Of a stretch of 64,000 nucleotides of DNA, positions 52,944 through 61,303 are shown in pieces. The first letter of the stretch is position 1, and the number at the start of each line of letters is the position of its first letter. The translations under genes and the position numbers were made by a program. Source of the stretch: Acholeplasmataceae bacterium. GTDB taxonomy: Bacteria; Bacillota_I; Bacilli_A; Acholeplasmatales; Acholeplasmataceae. Below the pieces are notes generated by a model. That model was not told the origin of the DNA. It ran no database searches and saw nothing but the letters and a program-made list of their open reading frames with translations. Location: assembly GCA_007692425.1 (NCBI GenBank), contig RECG01000013.1, positions 36,913 to 100,912 on the forward strand, given 5' to 3'.

Positions 52944-53918
52944 TCAAAGGACGGTCTGGTTCTTGCCGGCATGCTTGGCCTGATACATTTTGACATCGGC
53001 GGCGTGGACAAAGTCGCTGGCCGACCCACCATCGTAGACATGGATGCCACAGCTGATGGTCAGGTTCACCTTTTGGCGTTGGTACTTGTCTTCAATGGCC
53101 ATCCGGATACGTTCACACACCTTGTAGGCGTCGCGTCCGGTGGTTTCTGGGAAGATGATCAGGAATTCTTCACCACCATAACGTGCGATGATGTCCTTTT
53201 TCCGGGTGTTGCGTCGCATGATGTTGGCGATTTCAAACAAGACCTGGTCACCTTGGATGTGACCGTGGGTATCGTTGACTTTTTTGAAATCATCCAGATC
53301 GAGCATGGCAACGCACAATGAGGTGTTTGGTTCCTGCTTCTCCAAAAACGTCCGCAAAGTGTCGTATGCGCTCCGGTGATTTTTTAAACGGGTCAGATAA
53401 TCGGTTGATGTTTGTTCGGCCAGAATCTTGTTTTTGTTTTCAAGTTCAATCTGGAGTTCCTTCTTTTCCGTGATGTCAAAAACGATGCCGGCTAAAAACA
53501 GCGGCTTGCCTTTGTCATCACGTTTGGTGATGGCCCCACGATCATAATACCAGCGATAATCGCCGTTTTTGGTGCGGATGCGATACTCGACTTCATAGAC
53601 CGGTTTCTTCCCTGATAGATGATCTGCCATGGCCTGCATGGTCATGTCATAATCATCCGGGTGAAGACGGTCTGTGAAAAATTGATAATTGACATCTTTG
53701 GGAATCTCATCTTCGGTATAGCCGAGAGCGGCAACCTTCATCGGATCAAACGTGACCTTGTTGGCGGGATAATCCCAATACCAATGGCCAAGGTTGTGGG
53801 TCCAGTCAAAGGTGAGTCGTGTCTCTTGTTCTTTTTCTTTGAGTAGTTGTTCATTCAACCGTTCTAGTTCTTCGATTTGTTTGATCAATGCTTGCTTGTC
53901 CAGGTTCTCAAGCTTCAT
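52944..53918 (-). CDS. PAS-GGDEF diguanylate cyclase
   Basis: 324 residues, soluble. An N-terminal coiled coil (about 1-35) leads into a PAS domain with PAC motif (residues about 50-165, VEYRIRTKNGDYRWYYDRG), then a GGDEF domain with active-site RYGGEEF and a DTHGHIQGDQVL segment. It should make c-di-GMP in answer to a PAS signal. No RxxD inhibitory site is seen before the active site. Together with the EAL protein 2.4 kb away it gives a synthase/phosphodiesterase pair. Confidence 0.93.
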   Translation of the reverse strand: MKLENLDKQALIKQIEELERLNEQLLKEKEQETRLTFDWTHNLGHWYWDYPANKVTFDPMKVAALGYTEDEIPKDVNYQFFTDRLHPDDYDMTMQAMADHLSGKKPVYEVEYRIRTKNGDYRWYYDRGAITKRDDKGKPLFLAGIVFDITEKKELQIELENKNKILAEQTSTDYLTRLKNHRSAYDTLRTFLEKQEPNTSLCVAMLDLDDFKKVNDTHGHIQGDQVLFEIANIMRRNTRKKDIIARYGGEEFLIIFPETTGRDAYKVCERIRMAIEDKYQRQKVNLTISCGIHVYDGGSASDFVHAADVKMYQAKHAGKNQTVL

Positions 53919-53965
53919 CGTTCTCCTCCGTGTTCGGGCTTGGTTCCCCCCCTGGCATGCAACAA

Positions 53966-53993
53966 GGGACTGATTGTCTCTGAAATCGGTCCC
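53966..53993 (-). terminator. Probable terminator of pyk
   Basis: A 10-bp stem (GGGACTGATT / AATCGGTCCC) just after the pyk stop; the U stretch on the minus strand is short. Confidence 0.6.
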
Positions 53994-54007
53994 CTGGTCG
54001 TGTGTTG

Positions 54008-55423
54008 TTATGGAATGTCAATGATACGCATGGTGTTGGTCGAACCATGCTTCATACCCCATCCTGAGGTCATGATCAAGGTCGTGCCTGGCAAGAAACC
54101 GAAATCCTTGGCGACTTCGATGGCGACCTTGTCGTAATTGGTGTAGTCTTTGACGGAAGACCTCAAGGCGGCGAACACACCCCAATAGTAGGTCAGCTTT
54201 TGGCAGGTTTCGATGCTGTCCGTGATGGCGATAATCGGGACAGACGGTCTGAATTTGGTCATCCGTTTGGCGGTACCGCCGGTTTCCGTGAACGCCATGA
54301 TGACTTCTGCCTTGGGCAGGGCGAGCGCGGTCTGGCTGACCGCGATGCCGATGGCATCGTTGATGGTATTCTGACTGAAAGTGATGGCTTTTTGTAATCG
54401 TTCACGGTAAGGAATGCTGTCTTCGATTGCTTTGGCGATGGTGTCCATCGTCAAAACAGATTCGACCGGATATTCACCAGCAGCCGATTCACCGGAAAGC
54501 ATGATGGCATCCGACCCGTCCAAAATGGCATTGGCGACATCAGAAGCTTCCGCCCGCGTCGGCCGGGGCGAATACATCATCGATTCAAGCATGTGGGTGG
54601 CGGTGATGACCGGCTTGCCGCGTTCATTGGCGCGGGTGATGATCCGCTTTTGATAAAGGGGCACGAGCTGGGTGGACACCTCGACACCAAGATCGCCACG
54701 GGCGACCATGACACCGTCGACCACATCAAGGATCGAATCGAGGTTGTCAACCCCTTCCTGGTTCTCAATCTTGGCGATCAGTTCAAATGTTTTTTTGTAA
54801 GGTTTCAAAATTTTCAGGATTTCAAGGACATCTTCCTTGCGTCTGACAAATGACAAGGCGAACATGTCAACATCCTGTTCCGCACAAAACATGATGTCAT
54901 CACGGTCTTTTTGCGAAACGAAAGGCATGGAGAGCTTGACGTTGGGCACGTTGACACCTTTACGGCTTTTGATGATGCCCGAATTGAAGACTTCACATAC
55001 CAGTTTATCTTTGTTCGCTTCAAGAACAATAAGTTTCATTTTGCCATCGTCGATGAGCAAATAGTCGTTGACTTTGATGTCATCGAACAGTTCTTTGCAG
55101 TCGACATGGAAACGTTCGTGGTTGCCAAGCACCTTTTCTTTGACGATGTCGACCTTGTCACCCCGTTTGAAAGTGGCTAGATCATTTTCAAACATGCCGG
55201 TGCGGATTTCGGGCCCTTTGGTATCTGCCATGATGCCGACATAACGGTTCTTGCGCCGGGCGACCTCGCGGATCATCTTGATGCGTCGTTCGTGCTCACG
55301 GTGATCTGAATGTGAGAAATTGAGGCGGGCGACATTCATCCCGGCATCGATCATCTGATCAATCATGACTTCCGAATCAATGGCCGGACCGATGGTGGCG
55401 ATAATCTTGGTCTTTCTTTTCAT
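54008..55423 (-). CDS. pyk: Pyruvate kinase
   Basis: 471 residues, the short form without the extra C-terminal PEP-utilizer domain of Bacilli. Signatures: KIIATIGPA, MNVARLNFSH, MADTKGPEIRTG, the active-site LIAKIENQEG and MVARGDLGVE, and ATHMLESM. It converts PEP and ADP to pyruvate and ATP. AGGAGG precedes the ATG. Single-gene unit. Confidence 0.97.
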   Translation of the reverse strand: MKRKTKIIATIGPAIDSEVMIDQMIDAGMNVARLNFSHSDHREHERRIKMIREVARRKNRYVGIMADTKGPEIRTGMFENDLATFKRGDKVDIVKEKVLGNHERFHVDCKELFDDIKVNDYLLIDDGKMKLIVLEANKDKLVCEVFNSGIIKSRKGVNVPNVKLSMPFVSQKDRDDIMFCAEQDVDMFALSFVRRKEDVLEILKILKPYKKTFELIAKIENQEGVDNLDSILDVVDGVMVARGDLGVEVSTQLVPLYQKRIITRANERGKPVITATHMLESMMYSPRPTRAEASDVANAILDGSDAIMLSGESAAGEYPVESVLTMDTIAKAIEDSIPYRERLQKAITFSQNTINDAIGIAVSQTALALPKAEVIMAFTETGGTAKRMTKFRPSVPIIAITDSIETCQKLTYYWGVFAALRSSVKDYTNYDKVAIEVAKDFGFLPGTTLIMTSGWGMKHGSTNTMRIIDIP

Positions 55424-55547
55424 GGTTTTCCTCCTTGCCCATCTTGTTTTTATTATATAACAAAAGTGGCTTGTTTTCCATATTTTTCGCGGGATTCATG
55501 CGGTTTTGACAACGATGGGCCATGGCGGGGAGCTCATGCTTCAGTGT

Positions 55548-55576
55548 TTGTCCGACTGCCATCCTTATGCTATAAT
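55548..55576 (+). promoter_or_regulatory. gltS promoter
   Basis: TTGTCC and TATAAT with 17-bp spacing, ending 24 bases before the ATG. Confidence 0.75.
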
Positions 55577-55599
55577 CAAAGTAAAGGGAGGGATGATGG

Positions 55600-57015
55600 A
55601 TGACTGCCAATACGATTGGTTTGAGTCTTTTGATCCTTGGTTTGGCTTTACTGGTGGGAAAATGGATTAGAGTCAGATTCAAAATCTTTTCCTATTTTTT
55701 TCTGCCCAGTTCCATCATTGCCGGGTTTTTGATGCTCTTGCTCGGTCCCGAGGTGCTTGGGAAAATATTGAGTGCTGACGAGACCTTCGCCTATGGCCTT
55801 TTCAATGCAGACATGTTCACCGTTTTTCAATCATTGCCGGGGTTGTTGATCAGCGTGATTTTCGCCGGTCTTTTTATCGGCAAGAAAATCCCCGGCCTCA
55901 AAGACATCTGGATGACAGCCGGTCCCCAGGTATCTTTCGGACAAAGTGTGGCGTGGGGACAATATGTGTTCGGTTTGTTGGTCACCATGGCGGTGCTGGT
56001 ACCTGTGTTCAATGCCAATCCGATGGTGGGCGCACTCATTGAAATCGCTTTTGAGGGTGGTCACGGCACGAGTGCGGGACTGGCCGGCACCTTTGAAGAA
56101 CTCGGTTTTTCAGAAGGTCGTGACCTGGCGATGGGTCTGGCTACGGTCGGGGTGCTTTCCGGTGTGATTTTCGGCGTGATCCTGATCAATTGGAGTGTGC
56201 GCAAAAATCATACGGTCTACTTGAAAAAACGTGATGAGATGGATGTGGCGGAAACCACGGGTATCGTGCCGAAAGCCGAACGCAAACCTTCTTCTTTAAT
56301 GACGGTCTCAACTGAATCAATCGAACCCCTTGCCTTGCATTTCGGTGTGATCGCTTTGGCGATCATGATCGGTATCGGTATTCTTCAATCTTTGGTATGG
56401 TTGGAATCCGTGACTTGGGGAAGGGATGGCGGCTTTATGATTTTCCGCTATATTCCGTTATTCCCGGTCGCGATGCTCGGCGGCGTGATTGTGCAGTTCA
56501 TGTTGCAACGCTTTGACAAGCACGAACTGATCAGTCGTGACATGATCAATAGGCTGCAAGGCCTGGCCCTTGATTTTCTGATTGTCGGTGCCATGGCCAG
56601 TCTGTCGTTGACCGTGATCGGCGAACATCTGGAAGTCTTTGTGATCCTGGCCTTGACCGGGATTGTCTGGAATTTGTTCATGTTTGTCGTGGTCGCCAGA
56701 CACATGATTCCGAAATATTGGTTTGAACGTGGGATCGGCGACATGGGACAGTCGATGGGTATGACGGCAATCGGCTTGATGTTGATCAGGATCGTGGATG
56801 GGAAAAACAAGACAGGTGCGCTTGAAGCCTTTGGATACAAGCAATTGCTTTTCGAGCCTTTTGTCGGGGGTGGTGTGATGACCGCCATCAGCGTCCCCTT
56901 GATTTTCCAGTTCGGACCCTTGCCTGTCATGCTCTTCTCACTGGTGGTCATGACCGTCTGGTTGTTGGTCGGACTGCTCTACTTTGGTCGGAAACGCTTT
57001 GATGAAATACCCTGA
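55600..57015 (+). CDS. gltS: Sodium:glutamate symporter family protein
   Basis: 471 residues, ESS family. The motifs AFEGGHGTSAGLAGTFEELG and WGQYVFGLLVT in the first half, and GDMGQSMGMTAIGLML and FEPFVGGGVMTAISVP in the second, are typical of GltS-like transporters. It takes up glutamate, or a related dicarboxylate, with Na+. GGGAGG precedes the ATG at 55600; two ATGs just upstream are in another frame. Confidence 0.9.
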   Translation: MTANTIGLSLLILGLALLVGKWIRVRFKIFSYFFLPSSIIAGFLMLLLGPEVLGKILSADETFAYGLFNADMFTVFQSLPGLLISVIFAGLFIGKKIPGLKDIWMTAGPQVSFGQSVAWGQYVFGLLVTMAVLVPVFNANPMVGALIEIAFEGGHGTSAGLAGTFEELGFSEGRDLAMGLATVGVLSGVIFGVILINWSVRKNHTVYLKKRDEMDVAETTGIVPKAERKPSSLMTVSTESIEPLALHFGVIALAIMIGIGILQSLVWLESVTWGRDGGFMIFRYIPLFPVAMLGGVIVQFMLQRFDKHELISRDMINRLQGLALDFLIVGAMASLSLTVIGEHLEVFVILALTGIVWNLFMFVVVARHMIPKYWFERGIGDMGQSMGMTAIGLMLIRIVDGKNKTGALEAFGYKQLLFEPFVGGGVMTAISVPLIFQFGPLPVMLFSLVVMTVWLLVGLLYFGRKRFDEIP

Positions 57016-57025
57016 TGATTATCAA

Positions 57026-57057
57026 CAAAAAACCATGGATGCGAGTCCATGGTTTTT
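57026..57057. terminator. Bidirectional terminator between gltS and YczE-like gene
   Basis: Stem AAAAACCATGGA / TCCATGGTTTTT with A/T runs on both sides. Confidence 0.88.
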
Positions 57058-57707
57058 CATGTCAGTCCGGTATTGAACAAACGTCCCAGCCAAGTCAGTT
57101 GAAAGCCGAGAATCGGCCCTAGGATCAAGGCGAGGATGAAACTGCCCACATTGACCGCACCGAAGCCGATGCCGGCTGCGAACCCGAAGACGGTTGCCAA
57201 GGCGATGGCGAATAATTCGATGATGGTGCGGGTGATAAAGAAACTGTCGATTTTGAACAGGCGCATCAACGAGAGTGTCAACTCATCAAAGACCATCGCG
57301 GGAAAACGGGTGATGACCATCAGGGCCAGTCCGAGGGTCAGGATGAAGGTGCCCCCAAAATAGAAAATGATGCGCAGCCACCAGCTGCCGGGGTAGTACC
57401 CACCGAACACGATGATATCCCAGAAATCAATGGTCAAGGCGATGCCGATGATCGGCAGGATGACAAGCAGGAATTTGAGTTTTCTGTTGTATAGGATGAT
57501 GAAGGCCATGATCACGACATTGATGGAAAAACTGGCCGTGCCCAGGGTGATGCCGGCAAGCACGCTTAAATTGTGGGTGACCGTGTCCCAAGCACCGGCA
57601 CCCAACATGCTTCTTAAGAGGATATTGATACCAAGCGCGGTCAAGAGCACACCCGCCAGATAGGTGATGATCTTGACTGGATTTGCTGTTTTTTTCGACT
57701 TATGCAT
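57057..57707 (-). CDS. YczE/YitT-like membrane protein
   Basis: 216 residues with five to six hydrophobic segments. The start at 57707 follows GGGAGG. LGINILLRSMLGAGAWDTVTHNL and GFAAGIGFGAVNVGSFILALILGP match the YczE/YyaS family of unknown role. It lies downstream of two tRNA genes whose terminator sits 30 bases before its start. Confidence 0.82.
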   Translation of the reverse strand: MHKSKKTANPVKIITYLAGVLLTALGINILLRSMLGAGAWDTVTHNLSVLAGITLGTASFSINVVIMAFIILYNRKLKFLLVILPIIGIALTIDFWDIIVFGGYYPGSWWLRIIFYFGGTFILTLGLALMVITRFPAMVFDELTLSLMRLFKIDSFFITRTIIELFAIALATVFGFAAGIGFGAVNVGSFILALILGPILGFQLTWLGRLFNTGLT

Positions 57708-57736
57708 AGATCCTCCCTGCGCAGATGTGGCAATAA

Positions 57737-57762
57737 AGAAAAACACTTCGACAAGTGTTTTG
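57737..57762 (-). terminator. Terminator of the tRNA-Leu/tRNA-Pro unit
   Basis: Stem AAAACACTT / AAGTGTTTT followed by a U run on the minus strand. Confidence 0.82.
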
Positions 57763-57769
57763 TTTGAAA

Positions 57770-57846
57770 TGGTCGGGAAGACAGGATTTGAACCTGCGAC
57801 CTCCTAGTCCCGAACCAGGCGCTCTACCAAGCTGAGCCACTTCCCG
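57770..57846 (-). tRNA. tRNA-Pro (CGG)
   Basis: Minus strand; acceptor CGGGAAG / CTTCCCG, anticodon loop TTCGGGA with CGG, CCA encoded. It differs from the tRNA-Pro (TGG) at 59047-59123 at only four positions. Confidence 0.93.
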
Positions 57847-57866
57847 CTAAGTCTTGAAACCATGAA

Positions 57867-57951
57867 TGGTGCGGCTGGTGGGATTCGAACCCACACACCC
57901 TAGAGTACTGCCGCCTGAAGACAGCGCGTCTGCCAATTCCGCCACAGCCGC
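57867..57951 (-). tRNA. tRNA-Leu (CAG)
   Basis: Minus strand; long variable arm, acceptor GCGGCTG / CAGCCGC, anticodon stem CTGTC/GGCAG with CAG in the loop, CCA encoded. Confidence 0.93.
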
Positions 57952-57982
57952 ATATGACACCACGGTTCAAGACCACGATAAT

Positions 57983-58011
57983 ATGATAACACAACCCTCT
58001 CGACTAGGCAA
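57983..58011 (-). promoter_or_regulatory. Promoter of the tRNA-Leu/tRNA-Pro unit
   Basis: Minus-strand TTGCCT and TATCAT with 17-bp spacing, ending 32 bases before tRNA-Leu. Confidence 0.7.
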
Positions 58012-58021
58012 CACAATAGAT

Positions 58022-58082
58022 ATAAAAAAAGACCTTGTCCGTGTCATCGCACCTGAAGCATGGCACAATCACAATACAGGGG
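58022..58082 (-). terminator. Long-loop terminator after the CPBP gene
   Basis: AAAAGACC and GGTCTTTT arms enclose about 45 bases with inner TGTG.CAT / ATG.CACG pairing, and a run of seven U follows on the minus strand. The loop is much longer than in the other terminators of this window. Confidence 0.6.
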
Positions 58083-58099
58083 TCTTTTCTTGTCGTTGA

Positions 58100-58858
58100 T
58101 CAACCGATGATCAATCCCAATATCAAGGTCACGGTGACCATGATGACGTTGGCGATGCTATGCATCATCATCGGATAATAAACGCTTTTGCTTTTCTCGA
58201 GAACGTCACCGTAAAATAATCCAAGCACAAAGGCAAAGATCAGCTGAAAGGTACTGAAACCAATCGTGAAGGGCGCAAACGTGAAACTGATGTGGGCGAC
58301 AGCGAAGATGAGTGCTGCGACCCAATTTGCATGGCTCAGACGGCTCTTCAAGATCCGACCGGGGATGACGATGGCGAAAATGGTCATGGCGAAAGCCCGG
58401 AAAATCAATTCTTCAGAAGGTCCTGACAACAACAATTGAAAACCGAGATAGCCACTGATGTTCAATGCATTCACAGGGTAGGGAAACGGATTATATTGGC
58501 GGGTAAGCAACGTCGTGACAAAGGCGCCTGTCGTATAAATCAAAAAAAACAAGGTGAAGATCCCGACCAGCTTGAAGCCAAGTCTGACATGACCGGCACC
58601 AAGATAGAAATCTGATTGCCAGTCTTTCGTCATGCCGATTTTTTCCAACCACGGACGCAGACGCATCAGCAAAAAAATCAAGAACAGAAAAACAAGTGCC
58701 TGCACCACGTGATGCACGCTGATCCAGGCATAAGCCCCATCGGGATCAAAAGCCTGGTAATCAAACTGGTTGGCAACAGCGCCCGCCAACCTCGGCACAC
58801 CTAAAAGCAAGATGATCATGACGATCATGATCAAGACACGTTTGATAATCTGGTTCAT
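58100..58858 (-). CDS. CPBP-family intramembrane protease
   Basis: 252 residues with about seven helices. The CPBP (Abi/CAAX protease) motifs are seen: SGPSEELIFRAF with the two Glu and Arg, AVAHISFTFAP with the His, and MMMHSIANVIM. Bacterial members are linked to bacteriocin immunity and peptide processing; no bacteriocin genes are near. GGGAG precedes the ATG. Confidence 0.9.
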   Translation of the reverse strand: MNQIIKRVLIMIVMIILLLGVPRLAGAVANQFDYQAFDPDGAYAWISVHHVVQALVFLFLIFLLMRLRPWLEKIGMTKDWQSDFYLGAGHVRLGFKLVGIFTLFFLIYTTGAFVTTLLTRQYNPFPYPVNALNISGYLGFQLLLSGPSEELIFRAFAMTIFAIVIPGRILKSRLSHANWVAALIFAVAHISFTFAPFTIGFSTFQLIFAFVLGLFYGDVLEKSKSVYYPMMMHSIANVIMVTVTLILGLIIG

Positions 58859-58929
58859 GGTTCACACTCCCGTTTTTGGATGATGGTTAACACCATTGTA
58901 TCATGATAACCCGGCGCTTGACAAGACAA

Positions 58930-58950
58930 TAAAAAAGCCCTCACCAGAGG
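58930..58950 (-). terminator. Terminator of the tRNA-Glu/Arg/Pro/Gly cluster
   Basis: Short stem CCTC / GAGG with GCUUUUUU on the minus strand. Confidence 0.65.
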
Positions 58951-58962
58951 ACGACATGTTCA

Positions 58963-59036
58963 TGGAGCGGGTGATGGGAATCGAACCCACGTCAACAGCT
59001 TGGAAGGCTGTGGTTCTACCATTAAACTACACCCGC
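58963..59036 (-). tRNA. tRNA-Gly (TCC)
   Basis: Minus strand; acceptor GCGGGTG / CACCCGC, anticodon loop CTTCCAA with TCC, CCA encoded. Confidence 0.95.
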
Positions 59037-59046
59037 GCAACCGACA

Positions 59047-59123
59047 TGGTCGGGAAGACAGGATTTGAACCTGCGACCTCCTGGTCCCAAACCAGGCGCT
59101 CTACCAAGCTAAGCTACTTCCCG
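59047..59123 (-). tRNA. tRNA-Pro (TGG)
   Basis: Minus strand; acceptor CGGGAAG / CTTCCCG, anticodon stem CCTGG/CCAGG with TGG, CCA encoded. Confidence 0.95.
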
Positions 59124-59126
59124 TAA

Positions 59127-59203
59127 TGGCGTACCCAAGAGGACTTGAACCCCTAACCTTTTGATCCGTAGTCAAACGCTCTATCCAATTGAGCTATGGG
59201 TAC
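59127..59203 (-). tRNA. tRNA-Arg (ACG)
   Basis: Minus strand; acceptor GTACCCA / TGGGTAC, anticodon loop CTACGGA with ACG, CCA encoded. It would need A34-to-I editing to read all CGN codons. Confidence 0.94.
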
Positions 59204-59211
59204 ATGCATTG

Positions 59212-59256
59212 AGTTTTTTTGCCAAAAAACTCATATATTAAACGCGGCTGCGTTTG
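59212..59256 (-). other. Two hairpins between tRNA-Glu and tRNA-Arg
   Basis: TGAGTTTTTT/AAAAAACTCA (3-base loop) and AAACGC/GCGTTT (4-base loop) lie in the spacer. They may be RNase processing sites or a partial terminator. Confidence 0.4.
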
Positions 59257-59267
59257 TTTGGCTAAGG

Positions 59268-59343
59268 TGGTGACCCGTACGGGATTCGAACCCGTGAATG
59301 CATGCGTGAAAGGCATGTGAGTTAACCGTTTCTCCAACGGGCC
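59268..59343 (-). tRNA. tRNA-Glu (TTC)
   Basis: Minus strand; acceptor GGCCCGT / ACGGGTC, anticodon loop CTTTCAC with TTC, CCA encoded. First gene of the tRNA cluster. Confidence 0.94.
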
Positions 59344-59363
59344 AATAAGCAAGCGCATATATA

Positions 59364-59391
59364 ATTATACCAATAAATGGCGAATTGTCAA
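59364..59391 (-). promoter_or_regulatory. Promoter of the tRNA-Glu/Arg/Pro/Gly cluster
   Basis: Minus-strand consensus TTGACA and TATAAT with a 16-bp spacer. Confidence 0.85.
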
Positions 59392-59485
59392 GACAAAACC
59401 CTGGCTTTTTCCCCGGAAATCCCGTTGGCTTATCAAGGCGTACAAATGCCTTTTTTTTGGTTGTTTTAAAGCGTGCCGGCCATTA

Positions 59486-60031
59486 TCAATGCCGAATCTC
59501 GGCCAGCAAGGCATCAGCCTTGTCAGTCCCGAGCAGATATTGAACGATTTCATAGACGAAATCATAGACGACACCTGCACCTCTGGCGGTGATGATGTTG
59601 CCATCAGTCAATGTTTTTCGGTCAGGTTGATAATGTCCTTTAGGCATGTCTTTTTCACTGCCTGGAAAAGCGGTGAATGATTTGCCGTCAAGCAATCCGG
59701 CACGACCGAGAAAACGCGGCCCGGCACAAATCGCCGCGACCAGCTTCTGCTGTTCATGGAAAAGACGGACAAGCGGCTGAATGTGTTGGTCTTTGTCGAT
59801 GACCTGGGCGACATATCGTCCGCCGGGAATGATGACGAAATCATAATCATCCAGATGGACATCGAAAGCAAAACGATCAGCTTTGACTGTCAAGCCGAAT
59901 GATGTCCGGATGTCCAGGGTTGATTCGAATGTGACGGTCACGACATCCAATCCGGCACGTCTGAGCAAGGCCCTGGTGGCAAGCGCTTCGACATCTTCGA
60001 CATCATGTGACAAGACAAGCAGTCCTTTCAC
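59486..60031 (-). CDS. DJ-1/PfpI family protein
   Basis: 181 residues. The DJ-1 core is seen: FVIIPGGR, the reactive Cys in AAICAGPRFLGRAGLL and a Glu near the N terminus. Likely a deglycase-like or stress protein. The start is GTG: 60031 has AAAGGAG at normal distance, whereas the GTG at 60040, which overlaps the mtnN stop, sits too close to it. Last gene of the salvage operon. Confidence 0.88.
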   Translation of the reverse strand: MKGLLVLSHDVEDVEALATRALLRRAGLDVVTVTFESTLDIRTSFGLTVKADRFAFDVHLDDYDFVIIPGGRYVAQVIDKDQHIQPLVRLFHEQQKLVAAICAGPRFLGRAGLLDGKSFTAFPGSEKDMPKGHYQPDRKTLTDGNIITARGAGVVYDFVYEIVQYLLGTDKADALLAEIRH

Positions 60032-60036
60032 GTGCT

Positions 60037-60660
60037 TCACGCTCCTTTACATAGGTGATGATAAACCGCCTGCAAGGCTTTAGCACCATCCTGGGTGGCG
60101 AATGTCTGATAGTGTTTCAAATGATCCTGGCTGCCGATGATGTCTGAGACAACCTTGATGACCAGCATCGGCACATTGAACAAATAAGCGGTTTGAAACA
60201 GGCTGGTGCCTTCCATGTCGACAAGACAGGCCTCATCCCGGGTGTTGGTCATGAAGACATCACCGGTATATAGCGTGCCAGTTTTCAAGTCTGGAATGTT
60301 TTTCAGGGCTAGCAAGGACCATGTCTCATCACTTTCATAAAAACTCGGACAACCGGGAACCTGGCCTTTTTGATAGCCAAACAGGCTTAAGTCGAAATCA
60401 TGATAGGTCGCGCTTTTCACGAGCACGACATCGCCGCTTTCATAGGGCGGGGTGGCACCGGCAAATCCGAGGTTGATGATCACTTCAACCGTTGTCCTGG
60501 CCAAGACGGCTGAAAGTTTCGCGGCCGCGTTGACTTTGCCGACACCGGTCAAAAGCAACCGTGTATCAGGATGATCCAGGATATAGAGTCCTTCTTCTTG
60601 TTTGGCATCTTTGATGATGTCCTTGACCTCGTCCATCATGGCGGCGACAATGAGCATCAT
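60037..60660 (-). CDS. mtnN: 5'-methylthioadenosine/S-adenosylhomocysteine nucleosidase-like protein
   Basis: 207 residues of the PNP/UDP phosphorylase superfamily: MLIVAAMMDEVK at the start, LLTGVGKVNAAAKLSAVL, NLGFAGATPP, and VDMEGTSLFQTAYLFNVP containing the substrate-binding Met-Glu. It hydrolyses methylthioadenosine and SAH, recycling SAM by-products. The start overlaps the udk stop by 4 bp (ATGA). Confidence 0.88.
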   Translation of the reverse strand: MMLIVAAMMDEVKDIIKDAKQEEGLYILDHPDTRLLLTGVGKVNAAAKLSAVLARTTVEVIINLGFAGATPPYESGDVVLVKSATYHDFDLSLFGYQKGQVPGCPSFYESDETWSLLALKNIPDLKTGTLYTGDVFMTNTRDEACLVDMEGTSLFQTAYLFNVPMLVIKVVSDIIGSQDHLKHYQTFATQDGAKALQAVYHHLCKGA

Positions 60661-61283
60661 GGTTTTTCTCCTAGGATTTGTCTGATCTTGGTGACGATGA
60701 GGTCGACAGCGATATCATGTTTACGATCGTTGGGGATGATCACATCTGCGAAGCGCTTGGTCGGCTTGATATGGCGATGAAACATCGGTTTGACTGTGTT
60801 ATCGTATTGCAGGATGATGTTTTCGAGTGTCCGGCCTCTTTCCTTCATGTCACGCAGCATACGTCGAATGAAACGGGTGTCATCATCCAGTTCAACGAAC
60901 AGGTTCATGTTGGAAAGGTTGCGGATTTTTTCATTTTCGAGAATCAGGATGCCCTCAACGATGATAATCGGTTTGGGCGTGACCCTTTCAATCTTGTCGC
61001 TGCGGGTATGCATGACAAAATCATAGACCGGCTTGTCAACAGCTTGTCCATTGAGCAACGCAACAAGATGGTCATAAAGCAATTCGTTATCGAGTGAACT
61101 CGGATGGTCATAGTTGGTCTTGTAGCGGACTTCAAGCTCCATGTGTCCCTGGTCATGGTAATAATCATCGTGATTGATGATCAACACATCGTCAAGACCG
61201 GCCTTGTCAAGAATTTCCTGGACAACTGTGCTCTTGCCGGAAGCGGAACCGCCCGCCACCAAAATCAATAATGGTTTATTCAT
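60657..61283 (-). CDS. udk: Uridine kinase
   Basis: 208 residues. P-loop AGGSASGKST, NHDDYYHD with the catalytic Asp, DHPSSLDNELL and VEGILILEN match Udk. It phosphorylates uridine and cytidine for salvage. The ATG at 61283 follows GGGGA sequences. It is coupled to mtnN by overlap and lies 20 bp after the GNAT gene. Confidence 0.95.
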   Translation of the reverse strand: MNKPLLILVAGGSASGKSTVVQEILDKAGLDDVLIINHDDYYHDQGHMELEVRYKTNYDHPSSLDNELLYDHLVALLNGQAVDKPVYDFVMHTRSDKIERVTPKPIIIVEGILILENEKIRNLSNMNLFVELDDDTRFIRRMLRDMKERGRTLENIILQYDNTVKPMFHRHIKPTKRFADVIIPNDRKHDIAVDLIVTKIRQILGEKP

Positions 61284-61303
61284 ATCCCCTGTCTTCCCCT
61301 GTC

